Assembly (NCBI GenBank): GCA_950097015.1
Contig: CATNEN010000001.1
Location: 9,946,001-10,010,000, forward strand
Reading direction: 5' to 3'
DNA from: Macrostomum hystrix
Taxonomy: Eukaryota; Platyhelminthes; Macrostomidae
Length of the DNA: 64,000 bases
Shown here: piece after piece, positions 11,242-22,523 of the stretch
How positions within the stretch are numbered: position 1 is the stretch's first letter
Layout: each line of letters opens with the position of its first letter
The notes under the pieces: model-generated
Databases searched by the model: none
The model's input: the letters and a program-made list of their open reading frames with translations, nothing else
What the model was told of the DNA's origin: nothing
Made by a program: the position numbers and the translations under genes

Positions 11242-14200
11242 CTAGTCGTGTTGCCGCCGGCAGACGAGCAGTTTTATGCACAGGTTGCGAAAGGCTCTCC
11301 TGTAGTGCCTATAAGCGTAGGCATAGATCAGACTGTTAGTGGCAAAGTGCAGATAGTAGAACCACAGGGCGCAGGCCCGCGCAGTGTTGAACGCCATGTA
11401 CACAAACTGGGATTGCCATTCGATACGAGCGAACGACACGAAGCCGTACATAATTAGAAGATAATTGGGAAAATTGAATGCCACGTATGCTATGCAGTAG
11501 CCTAATAACATTCTGGTGAGCTGGCACTGGTGCTTAAACAGTTCTGTTTGCTGCTGCTGCTGCTGCTGCTGCTGCTGAGGTAGTGCAAGGTAGGGGCATT
11601 GCTGCATTGTCCTATTATTTCGCTGCTGTCGGCAGCAGCAGCAACAGTGAAAGCTGGCGCTGCAGTAGTTGAGACATCGGCCAAAGCATCCTACCCGTTG
11701 TCTGGATGATGCATCGGTGGCAGACTTACCCGCTGTGGCAGCGGTTATGTCACGACAGTGACGAGCTAGATATCGCCCGCCACTAGAGAGGATCGCCGTC
11801 TCCGAGGTAACACAGGTGAGTCGGTCTCTTCCTGCCTCGCACGTGAGTAGACTCAGTTCCAGCTGCGTGGGTTGGGTATCTAGCTGTTAGACAGAGAACT
11901 GCCTGTTAGACAGAGAACTACCTGTTAGACAGAGAACTGCCTGTTAGACAGAGAACTGCCTGTTAGACAGAGAACTGCCTGTTAGACAGAGAACTGCCTG
12001 TTAGACAGAGAACTACCTGTTAGACAGAGAACTGCCTGTTAGACAGAGAACTGCCTGTTAGACAGAGAACTGCCTGTTAGACAGAGAACTACCTGTTAGA
12101 CAGAGAACTGCCTGTTAGACAGAGAACTGCCTGTTAGACAGAGAACTGCCTGTTAGACAGAGAACTGCCTGTTAGACAGAGAACTGCCTGTTAGACAGAG
12201 AACTGCCTGTTAGACAGAAATCTGCCTGTTAGACAGAAATCTGCCTGTTAGACAGAGAACTGCCTGTTAGACAGAGAACTGCGTGTTAGACAGAGAACTG
12301 CCTGTTAGACAGAGAACTGCCTGTTAGACAGAGAACTACCTGTTAGACAGAGAACTGCCTGTTAGACAGAGAACTGCCTGTTAGACAGAGAACTGCCTGT
12401 TAGACAGAGAACTGCCTGTTAGACAGAGAACTGCCTGTTAGACAGAGAACTGCGTGTTAGACAGAGAACTGCCTGTTAGACAGAGAACTGCCTGTTAGAC
12501 AGAGAACTACCTGTTAGACAGAGAACTGCCTGTTAGACAGAGAACTGCCTGTTAGACAGAGAACTGCCTGTTAGACAGAGAACTACCTGTTAGACAGAGA
12601 ACTGCCTGTTAGACAGAGAACTGCCTGTTAGACAGAGAACTGCCTGTTAGACAGAGAACTGCCTGTTAGACAGAGAACTACCTGTTAGACAGAGAACTGC
12701 CTGTTAGACAGAGAACTGCCTGTTAGACAGAGAACTACCTGTTAGACAGAGAACTGCCTGTTAGACAGAGAACTACCTGTTAGACAGAGAACTGCCTGTT
12801 AGACAGAGAACTACCTGTTAGACAGAGAACTGCCTGTTAGACAGAGAACTACCTGTTAGACAGAGAACTGCCTGTTAGACAGAGAACTACCTGTTAGACA
12901 GAGAACTGCCTGTTAGACAGAGAACTGCCTGTTAGACAGAGAACTGCCTGTTAGACAGAGAACTGCCTGTTAGACAGAGAACTGCCTGTTAGACAGAGAA
13001 CTGCCTGTTAGACAGAGAACTGCCTGTTAGACAGAGAACTGCCTGTTAGACAGAGAACTGCCTGTTAGACAGAGAACTGCCTGTTAGACAGAGAACTGCC
13101 TGTTAGACAGAGAACTGCCTGTTAGACAGAGAACTGCCTGTTAGACAGAGAACTGCCTGTTAGACAGAGAACTGCCTGTTAGACAGAAATCTGCCTGTTA
13201 GACAGAAATCTGCCTGTTAGACAGAAATCTGCATATCAGAGAAAAATCTACCAGTTAGACAATAATCTACCTGTTGAGCTGAAATATATTCTTGTTTATT
13301 TTTCTCCGTTTGTTGCTAGAGAGAGAGGAAATAGGTAATTCCAAGAAGTCAAGATTATGTTAAAAATGGTTTGCCCATTGAAATTAGTTCTGACTTTCTT
13401 AGCCGGATGCAAAGCAGGATAATGAATTCGATCCGGCTTGTCAGCTAGTTCACATTTCATTTCCTCCACTGATCTTAAAATTATTAGTTATGATTGAAAA
13501 CAAAATTTTCGGGAACAATTCAATGTGAAATAATAAAATAGGAAGGCCATTTCTCAGAGCTAGGCTGTCGAGGCCAAGGGATGAGAGGAAAAGTTTAGGT
13601 TGGATTAAGGGGTTCTAGGATATAGGATTGAGGGATTGTAGGATATAGGATTGAGGGATTGTAGGATATGGGATTGAGGGATTGTAGGATATGGGATTGA
13701 GGGATTGTAGAATATGGGATTGAGGGATTGTAGAAGATGGGATTGAGGGATTGTAGGATATAGGATTGAGGGATTGTAGTATATAGGATTGAGGGATTGT
13801 AGGATATAGGATTGAGGGATTGTAGGATATTGGATTGAGGATTGTAGGATATAGGATTGAGGGATTGTAGGATATGGGATTGAGGGATTGTAGGATATTG
13901 GATTGGGGGATTGTAGGATATGGGATTGAGGGATTGTAGGATATGGGATTGAGGGATTGTAGGATATGGGATTGAGGGATTGTAGGACAACGGACTGTGG
14001 GATAACGGACTGTGGGATATGGGATTGTGGGATATGAGATTGTGGGATTTGGGATTGTGGGATATGGGATTGCGGGATATGGGATTGTGGGATATGGGAT
14101 TGTGGGATATGTGATTGTGGGATATGGGATTGTGGGATATGGGATTGTGGGATATGGGATTGTGGGATATGGGATTGTGGGATATGGGATTGTGGGATAT

Positions 14201-15016
14201 GGGATTGTGGGATATGTGATTGTGGGATAACGGACTGTGGGATATGAGACTATGGGATATGGATAAGATCCATATGAGACCAATGTCGCTCACCTCGGCA
14301 GGCGCGGTTCCGTTGGCGGCCTCAGTGGCCCTGCTGACTGTGTTAACCAGTCGGTTGATGCGGCAGAGGATGAGTACATTGAGCAGGGTCAGCAGGGCTC
14401 CTGGCAGGAATGACACCAGCACACTGTCTGCCACGATGAGTGCCCTGTTGCTGTCCGTGGACACGCAGATGAGAGTCTGGTTTCCGCCGCCGAGAACATT
14501 CACACCGAAGCTGACAAGCCAAGCGGTGTGCAGGCTCCACAATGCGCAGCCTAGCACAATGCCCAGCAGAAGAAGGTTCGCCCGACGCCGGACGAAGCTG
14601 CCACCGCCGACAGTCTGGGGCAGGTTGGCCTGGCTGGGATTGGCCAGAAACATCAGCCTGTCGACTGTGATGGACACCAGAATCCACGGACTGACGGTGG
14701 AGGTCAGGCTGAAGGCGTAGTGTACAGCTACGCAAGCAGCGGCTGAGTGGTCCTGAATGTGGCCATTGTTTAGAACCAGGGACAGCAGCAGCAGGCAGAG
14801 TGCACTAGCTGACAGTAAACGCAAGCTCACTGACAGGTAGTGACTGCGAACCGGCTGACAGAAGAACACCAGCAGGTTGATGAGATTGGCGGCCACTCCA
14901 GCAAGCATGGTGGCCAAGTTCAGGTAGTGCAAGCAGGCCATGATGATGTGGATGTGGCTAGGAAATGAGTCGGGTGTTGAGTCCGTGCTCTGGTTGTTCA
15001 GCACAGCCAAGCTCAT
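11242..15016 (-). CDS. Rhodopsin-type GPCR with one repeat-filled intron
   Basis: Exon 1 is 15016-14294 (241 codons, from ATG) and ends APAE at GAG|gtgagc. Exon 2 ends at the TAG at 11242 and starts at 11883 (TAACAG|CTAGATACC, about 454 aa in total) or at 11862 (CACGCAG|CTGGAAC, 447 aa). Both are in phase 0. The first better matches the paralogue at 3865 (VAELQD against AELDTQ). Exon 1 carries TM1-TM5 with VDRLMFL (DRL 119-121) and Cys95/Cys184. Exon 2 carries a Cys-rich, polyglutamine third loop, then TM6 (FNFPNYL), and TM7 with NSLIY. The ligand is unknown; by architecture it is an invertebrate peptide-type receptor. The intron is about 2.4 kb and mostly two minisatellites. Long frames that run from exon 1 into the intron repeats (to 13595) are read-through artefacts. 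Confidence 0.8.
11884..13262. repeat. 19-bp intronic minisatellite with splice-acceptor-like units
   Basis: About 72 nearly identical copies of CTGTTAGACAGAGAACTGC (variants CTACC, CTGCG and AGAAATCTGC). It lies inside the GPCR intron. On the transcribed minus strand each unit reads GCAGTTCTCTGTCTAACAG: pyrimidine tract, CTAAC branch-point-like motif and CAG. The array end touches the preferred exon 2 boundary at 11883. Homogeneity is much higher than in the 12-bp array at 10530, suggesting recent expansion. Confidence 0.95.
13263..13609. other. Unique intronic DNA of the second GPCR gene
   Basis: About 350 bp of non-repetitive AT-rich sequence between the two intronic arrays. Nothing else was recognised. 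Confidence 0.5.
13610..14265. repeat. Compound 22-bp/15-bp intronic minisatellite
   Basis: The left part (to about 13980) is built of 22-bp units GGATTGAGGGATTGTAGGATAT. The right part has 15-bp units GGGATTGTGGGATAT. The shorter unit looks like a deletion derivative of the longer. The array begins about 30 bp inside the intron from the donor at 14293. Frames reading ISHNPISHNP or YPTIPYPTIP come from it. Confidence 0.95.
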
Positions 15017-15424
15017 GCTGCGATGTCGCTAGTGACGCAATGTTAGCTTAGAAAAAATTCTAGAGAGTGAATATTTTACAGGCTTGAAAATGCAGCTTTA
15101 AATATACTGGCCGAATAATGACAGATGCCTGCATTGATGCCTGCTGTGCTCAAACTGCTAGCGGAATCCACACGACTGGATACTATTGGCTGGTGAAGGC
15201 ACACAGGCCTCACAATCAGCTCCTGTCACTCTCTCCTTGTCCCGTTCACTTGTCTAATGTTTTCACCTGATGAAAAGGCTGCATGCTGTTCCTACCTGAC
15301 TGGGAATTCATTAATTTAGGCGGGCAAATGAAATGAAAATCAGTTCGCGAAATACGCTCGTAACTTCCCCAGACACAAGGTCTATTCAAGAGACAGTCAG
15401 TATCTACTAATTAAAGGATACTAG
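15017..15424. promoter_or_regulatory. Upstream region of the second GPCR gene
   Basis: Sequence 5' of the minus-strand GPCR start codon. It should contain the promoter, but I see no clear TATA box or other defined element. Confidence 0.3.
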
Positions 15425-16012
15425 AGCCTACTCAAATGAGAATAGTAGAGTCTACTCAAATGAGAATAGTAGAGTCTACTCAAATGAGAATGGTAGAGTC
15501 TACTCAAATGAGAATAGTAGAGTCTACTCAAATGAGAATAGTAGAGCCTACTCAAATGAGAATAGTAGAGTCTACTCAAATGAGAATAGTAGAGTCTACT
15601 CAAATGAGAATAGTAGAGTCTACTCAAATGAGAATAGTAGAGTCTACTCAAATGAGAATAGTAGAGTCTACTACAATGAGAATAGTAGAGTCTACTCAAA
15701 TGAGAGTATCAGAGTCTACTCAAATGAGAATAGTAGAGTCTACTCAAATGAGAATAGTAGAGTCTACTCAAATGAGAATAGCAGAGTCTACTCAAATGAG
15801 AATAGTAGAGTCTACTCAAATGAGAATAGTAGAGTCTACTCAAATGAGAATAGTAGAATCTACTCAAATGAGAATAGTAGAATCTACTCAAATGAGAATA
15901 GTAGAGTCTACTCAAATGAGAATAGTAGAGTCTACTCAAATGAGAATAGTAGAGTCTACTCAAATGAGAATAGTAGAGTCTACTCAAATGAGAATAGAGT
16001 CTATTATCATTT
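15425..16012. repeat. 24-bp dyad-symmetric minisatellite
   Basis: About 24 copies of a 24-bp unit made of two small palindromes: AGTAGAGTCTACT (perfect arms around a central G) and CTCAAATGAG. Both strands therefore carry near-equivalent motifs, and both yield long open frames (MRIVESTQ on plus, SRLYYSHL on minus). Rare units carry A for G in the first palindrome (AGTAGAATCTACT). Confidence 0.95.
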
Positions 16013-16527
16013 CTCATTAGTAGAGTCATCATTTTAAACGAGAAGAAAAACAAGCTTTAGTTTCCCCGCTGCAAGCATAAGATATTCTCAATGAAGGCGC
16101 ATCGAAAGGATTAAAAGATTAGAGGGTGGGTCGAGGACAAAATCCCAAACCGGGGACGTCTCTTATAGACATTTTCTTTATGAGGCGTTGATTCGTGCTG
16201 CAAACTCCGTAAAATCCTAATTTCGAATCCGCAAAATCAGCCTGCCAAATATTGCATTGGGTTACAGCTTCGAAAATTATAGATTTTAACCCTTCTGCCC
16301 CGATAAAGCTAATGCAGCGGGTTAATTATTTTCTAACCTGCTCCAGATCGCTGCAATATCTAATCAGGGTATCTAGATTTTTCTAGCTTTTTTGTAACTA
16401 GGCACGGCTTCGTACCCCTGGCGAACCTGTTTCATGCCATGCTAAAATGCTCCCCTATCTCAGGCTTCTCACTCTCACTCTGATAAATATCACTCTGTTG
16501 ATCCGTGAACTGAATGGCACTGCATCG
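16013..16527. other. Spacer, nothing recognised
   Basis: Unique DNA between the dyad minisatellite and the tetranucleotide tract. No supported exon was seen. Confidence 0.4.
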
Positions 16528-16976
<449 letters not shown>

Positions 16977-17424
16977 CTATCTGCTTTGACTCTGTCAGAA
17001 GGGTAAACCAACCGGATGTGACTACAGAAGTCTGTCCGTATTCTCAGACATAGAGAATAATTTATCTCGTCCATCCGCTCACAAATCCTACTTTTTTGAC
17101 AGAGTGTTGCGCCATCCGTTACTGTGGCAGCCTGTCTGGGATTACAAGCTGGCGTACATCATCCTGCCCAGAACTAAGCCTAGGAGCTCCTGGCGCGGTG
17201 CTGCTAGCTGCAAGTCATTTCCTGTGACTGATAAGCGGGATTAGCCTGAACACGGGTTATCTTCTGAACTCCCCTCACCTATAATCCGAGCACGCAGCTA
17301 TCTCAGAATCCCGTGTCCAAAGGATTGGCCTTCTCAGATTAGGATGACCGGTAAGAGCATCAGAAACTTATTGGCTAAGGTGGTTTCTTATTTTTTTGAA
17401 AGATTTCTACAACAAACGATAATG

Positions 17425-17788
17425 ATAATATTTGCAGGAGGGCTGCGGGCAATGGCACACCATTTGGTGACACTAGACCCGCAGCCAGCGAGGAGGCAAT
17501 TCTGCCCATTCTGCTGACTCCTGAGCACACACGCACACAGATACTGTACGCAGGCCCACGCTCACACAGGTGTGAACATCTGTCCTGAATTTATCATTGT
17601 CAGGCAGTGTACACTCTCACTGTCCCTTGGAGGTTGGCCCTCAAGGGCGTAAATTGCACGACAAGCCCCCAAGCCTTCTCTACGCGGCTGCGCCCCACAA
17701 AATGTGGCCTCACCGCGGAATCGAGCTCAGGGACCTTGGTGCGAGAGGCAAACGCGTTAACCAACTCTGCCACTCAGTGCTTTTATAA
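17425..17788 (-). mobile_element. tRNA-derived SINE, family 2
   Basis: The head lies at the right end on the minus strand: GTGGCAGAGTTGGTTAACGC (A-box-like) and later GAGCTCGATTCCGCGG (B-box-like). It is followed by a GC-rich body (AAGGCTTGGGGGCTTGTCGT, GCAATTTACGCCCTTGAGGG) and a tail ending in the inverted repeat GGCTGCGGGT...CCCGCAGCC. The same structure occurs at 24955-25255 and 26850-27175, and in part at 33590-33715, 50945-51085 and 57715-57865. Confidence 0.75.
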
Positions 17789-18054
17789 CGCAATAACGAG
17801 ACAAGACTCTGATGTCTCTATCAGGTTTTAGGATAAATTTGACACAGTTTTGGCTTTAAACAGATAATCACCAGTGCATTGTATTTTAGTCGTAAAGTAC
17901 GGACGAATATTTTAGGAATTAGTGAAAAACTAAGTTTACGAAGGTACAAGAAAAGCTTTGAATTTTCTTAGCTGAAAGCCAAGACTAGCAACTCGATTAC
18001 ACCGTGTAATAGAAGTGGCTGAGCTTGGCTGATTTTCCCATCCTCTGAACAATC

Positions 18055-18441
18055 GAGTTTAAGAAAGATTTCTCCAGAGAAAAGTACCTGACAATAATCT
18101 CTAACCCAGAACAAAGGCGCACAATGTCCCGATTTCGTCCAGGAAACCACAAACTGGCCTGTGAGACATTGCGCACTGTAAGACCGAAAATCGCCTATGA
18201 AAACAGAACATGCCCAAAATGTAGAGTCGAGGTAGAGAACGAAACTCATATTCTCTTTAGATGCGATTGGTCCGTTTATGTTCCAATAAGAAATAAATTC
18301 ATAGAGAAAGTGGCAGGTACTGTTCGAAATTTCGAAAGCCTAACAGCTGATGACAAAATTGTGTATTTAATGACACAGGAAAGCACCGAATTAACAGAAA
18401 TTTTTGTGGACTTCATAGAAAGCATACTTAAAGCTAGATAA
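18055..18441 (+). pseudogene. LINE ORF2 C-terminal fragment
   Basis: An open frame without its own start runs from about 18055 to the stop at 18439-18441. It reads FSREKYLTIISNPEQRR, then MSRFRPGNHKLACETLR, then TCPKC, VENETHILFRCDW and a helical tail. This is the layout of the C-terminal zinc-binding segment of animal non-LTR retrotransposon polymerases (R-x-G-x-HxL, CxxC, ExHxLxxC). The upstream reverse-transcriptase core is absent, so the copy is 5'-truncated. Its clean frame suggests a fairly young insertion. It is related to the decayed fragment at 380-565. Confidence 0.65.
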
Positions 18442-18481
18442 AAAGCCACTGCCCTGAGGCCCATAGTTAGAATGCAACACA

Positions 18482-19987
18482 CACAATAGCTATTCTCCTT
18501 TCGGGAGCAAAGTGATTTCAGTCACAGTTTAAATTTCCTGTTTACATTTCTATATTACATTTTTTTGTTCTAATGCCATTGTTTACCAATTTGCAAACAT
18601 TTTATTTACCTAAATTTAACACAATACATATGATACCCTCAAGCTCAAGTGACAGTGTTTGACTATGGCGTTCTGTATATTTTTCTGGGCTGTGCTCCGA
18701 CCAATTGCTACTAACGTACTGAAGCTGTGGTTGCGCAGAACATGTACATGAATTATCTGAAAAAGCATCCGTTTATATAAAATTAGTCCTGAAACTTATG
18801 CAAGTTTTGCACACTTTGGACAGAAAAGTAGTTCGCGAGAACTTAGTACACATCATCCTTTCGAGGCGTTCAAAATTCCTTCAGTTTGTTAAAATACAGT
18901 TTCGACTTTAAAATTTATCGTCCGCGCTTATTTTACAAGACAAATATTTCATTGTGACGGTGAGATATTTCGATTAAACAACTTCCTGGTTGAAACAAGT
19001 TTAATGTATTCAAAATAACCATTCGTGTCTCGTGTCGATCTTGTGGAAAAGCGTAGAATTCATTTTCTACATATACTACTGCCAGCGCAATGTGCTCAAA
19101 CTAAGGAGCCGCTTAACTTTGACGGAGCGGACTTTGGCTCGCTCTCAGTTGCTATGGAAACGAATTACTGTACTCTAGAAGCCCTTCCTTGGATTCAAAT
19201 CGCTCTATTCCGCCTCTGTGATTCTGTGATTTCCGTAAGGTGCATTTCCGGCCAATAAAATAGTTTTAACATGCAGTAAAAATGGCAGTTTCTTTTAGTT
19301 TTCAACTTTTTGTCTCCAGTTTCTGTTATATTCTTAAGTTTTGCGACATCAGAGACACAAAGTCACCTGAAATGTACAGTCAACAACAATTTTCTATACA
19401 ATCAGAACATTATTTGCGGCATAAAAAAGGCGCACCCTCAGAAATCGCGCCCTCTCATCCCCATTGTTATGGTGTTGTTCCCGAGACCAACATGGCTAGA
19501 CCTTCCGCGGAAGCCGGAACCACGTCAGGAACTTGAAGTGCATAAGAGCAATTCGCCGATAGAAGAAGGCAGCAGGCAGTGTGCCAAACTCTTCTCTCTC
19601 TAGCTGTACCCTTTCTATAGTTGTACGCGCCAGGCTGAAGACTTGACGGCAGCTACGTGATTTGCGCCTGACGCTATTGAACCAGGTCCTCATTTCCACC
19701 TTACTGACCCGCTGCAAGAATGTGCCATTCATGCATGCGCGCATTTGACAATATAAATTAATGCTGCATGAGCCAAGAACTGCTGACGCAGCCAAATATA
19801 CTGGCCTCAAAATAATTTCCATACCTAATCTGCATGCCTACCTGCAAGCTTGATTAATTATTAATTACTATTTCTGACATTGTAGCTGGAGAATAAATCA
19901 AACAGCAGTGACCATTGGCAGCCCGGGGCCAGACGATAATCTAGCAACCATCAGTGCCGTCCTCGACAACAGGGACACAAGCAAGCA
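18482..19987. other. Intergenic region upstream of the 19988 gene
   Basis: AT-rich DNA with short frames only. The last part before 19988 may hold the promoter and 5' UTR of the next gene (possible upstream exon ending near 19910), but nothing is firm. Confidence 0.35.
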
Positions 19988-21319
19988 ATGATTCCAAATG
20001 GTAAGCTTCAGCTTGTACTGAACATTGACCTACCGAATGCTGGTGAAAGGCTGCCGAAAAAACCGCGGAGCTCGTCGCCACGAACATCGCCTATACGAAT
20101 GCCATCGCCACCTCAGCGTCAGGCTCCGCTGCAGCCGCCTCCAGCCACGGAGGCTGTCACGCCGAAGCAGCTAATCTTACTGACCAGCTCTTCGACAGCT
20201 CCGGGAACGACAAGGTTAGCTGAAATTCCTTCTTCGTCATCGAAGTCCGAGTCGCAAGAAGAACCGTTGGATACAGAGTCTGATATCGAAGCTGACCAGT
20301 CTAGCGACGTGTTTCTGTCCGCCAGGCAACGCCGCCAGAAGCAGCAAGCAGAAATGGAGCAGCGTCTGTTCCGAGCGCCGACCAGGGCAGACGTCCAGCG
20401 AAGCGGAGGGAACAATGGCGGCCAGAGGCTAGTCAGGTTCGATGACGAAGTACCATCGCCGGCTGTAATCAACCTGTCCGGCTTCTTTGCCAGTCAGGCG
20501 GCTCGAGCGAGGCCAATATTTTCGCCGAAATACGATCGGCTCGCACGGCAGCAGCAGAATCATTTCCGACGAAGTGACCGGCGCGGCGGCGGCAGCGGCG
20601 CCAGAGATCCGGACGCGCCACCGCTGATTAGCCTGGCCTCGCTGGATGCCGCCGGCTCCAACAGCGCGCGCAGACAAGCGGCCGCCGGCTGCAGGCGGCG
20701 ATGTCGTCGAGCTTCAGGCATGGGAGCGGCGGTCAAGCCGACACGAACCGTCAATAGTCCGTCGCCGGCAGCAGTGGCACTCATGACGTCATATGGAGCG
20801 TGTTCGGACATTGTGAAGCGAAGGCACCCGCAGCCGCCACCGTCGCCTGTGGGTAACTCAGTGAGCAGAAAATTTAGCATTTTGATTTCGACTAATATTT
20901 GTGGCTTAAGGTGTTTATCTGCCCGCTGATGAATTTGTTCTGCAGCACTTTACAACGACTCGGTCAAATAAATTTCTATTTTTCCTGATCCAAAGGTGCG
21001 AATCGACATTGACCTAACACCTGAAGGACAGCAGCAGCATCAGCAGCAACAGTTTGAACATCAGCTACCGACACAGCATCAACAACAGCAGCACAGTCAG
21101 CAGGGTGGTCATCAGCTCTCTCAGCTGCTTAGCCGGTTCCATCTGCCTAAGGGCTCACTAAACACCAAGGGCTCTGATGAACAGCAACAGCAGCAGCCGG
21201 CGTCGTCGGGTCCGTTTCGACTAGCTGAGCCAAGACTCAAGCTGAACCACTTCGCGGGCTCGCGGCATCCTGGCGCATTCTTCTACCTGAACACCCGAAT
21301 GCACATCCACACACCGTGA
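19988..21319 (+). CDS. Low-complexity protein of unknown function, two exons
   Basis: Exon 1 is 19988-20860 (291 codons, ATG start) with donor TCA|gtgagc. Exon 2 is 20996-21319, entered after CAAAG in phase 0, with stop TGA. The product is 398 aa. It starts MIPNGKLQLVLNIDLPN and is then Pro/Ser-rich (SPPQRQAPLQPPP), acidic (about residues 90-107), basic, and glutamine-rich in exon 2 (QQQHQQQQ, QQQQQPASS). Two segments look non-random: RLVRFDDEVPSPAVINLSGF, and the C-terminus RLKLNHFAGSRHPGAFFYLN. No domain, signal peptide or membrane segment was recognised. The mostly disordered composition suits a nuclear or scaffold protein, which is inference only. An unseen 5' exon is possible. Confidence 0.6.
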
Positions 21320-22235
21320 CATCTCAATGGGCAAAAGCTATTGAAAATTTGAATGGGATCAATGGCAGAAATGAGTGCTTCTTGTAGGCGGTAATATCCC
21401 TCAACCTAATATATTGAGGTCACACAATCACAGATATCGCTCCAATTTTACTTTCATATTTTTCTGTCCAGATTGCATGCAGGTAGTTTATTTGCTTCTT
21501 TATTAACTTCACTTCTGTAATTGACTTGCTAAATCTTTAATACTGTCTCAAGAGTGCACAAATTAAAATAAAGCATTAAAAAACGAAGTAAATATCTGTT
21601 TTACTTTTCTTTTCTGTATACTTTGGTGTAATCATTTTTGCTGCTTCAAAAAACCGAACAATTAAATAAAAGCACACAAATCTTTATATTAAACAATAAA
21701 ATCAAGTTGCATTTTATGCTAACTAAAGCGGTATAAAAATCACCTGTTTGATTTATTGTTGAACGGAAAGAGATACTGCTTGATTTGAGCTTTTGAAAGT
21801 GAAAGGTGCACCACAATGCTATAGAATGCAGCCTAAATTTATGTTGCTGAAAGGCTATATACTCGTATTATCAGGATAAAGTAAGATTTATATTACATAA
21901 CAGCAGTAATATCCTAGAGCTTCGTTTGCATTTCTTTTGAGGGTCAATGCACACACAAGCGATGCGTTGAATGTACTTTTTTAATTACAATTAAAAAACT
22001 TGCATTCTTAACATAGCTCGTACATTGTGTTTCAACGCGCACTAGCTATGGTATGACGTCACTCTATTTGGGGTGTAAAGAATTCCGAGTGACAAATGTA
22101 CACCCAATAGAACAGGTTCGGATGGTTTGGGGGTAGAGAATCTGACTGAGTGTACAAATGTACATTCAGAACGAAGGTTTCGGTATGTTTAAAGATTGTA
22201 ACATAATTGAGTATTCGAATATGCGGAAAACACAA
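21320..22235. other. Convergent 3' region, no gene
   Basis: AT-rich DNA between the 3' ends of the 19988 gene (plus) and the kinase gene (minus), presumably 3' UTRs and spacer. No other feature was recognised. Confidence 0.4.
21567..21572 (+). promoter_or_regulatory. Candidate polyadenylation signal AATAAA
   Basis: AATAAA 248 nt after the stop codon of the gene at 19988-21319, in AT-rich DNA, a reasonable 3'-end signal. Confidence 0.5.
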
Positions 22236-22241
22236 TTTATT
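22236..22241 (-). promoter_or_regulatory. Candidate polyadenylation signal AATAAA
   Basis: Forward TTTATT gives AATAAA on the minus strand about 285 nt past the kinase stop codon at 22524. Confidence 0.45.
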
Positions 22242-22523
22242 GACTTGATCACTCAGCACGTCTACCTATAAAAATAATGTATACTTATACAATTTTACGA
22301 TTCGAAAGTACGAGAACAATCGGAAAACAAACTGAAAATCTGCCTTATAATCTACTTAACAGGCAGGCGATGAACAAATGAGTCTAAAAAATCTGCTTTC
22401 TCAAAGTACAAGCTCACTCACCTGTCGACTGCTAAAAAACAAAGCTCCTAATTCTTGTGCAGGACTAGATTCCAACTTGAGACCACTATTCAGAACGTGC
22501 ATTTAACTCCGTAAAATTAGTTT

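Noticed and set aside
13595-14293. Extension of GPCR exon 1 into the intron as a 473-aa protein
   Set aside because: A good donor (GAG|gtgagc) lies at 14294/14293, the extension is repeat-encoded, and TM6-TM7 are supplied by exon 2 at 11242.
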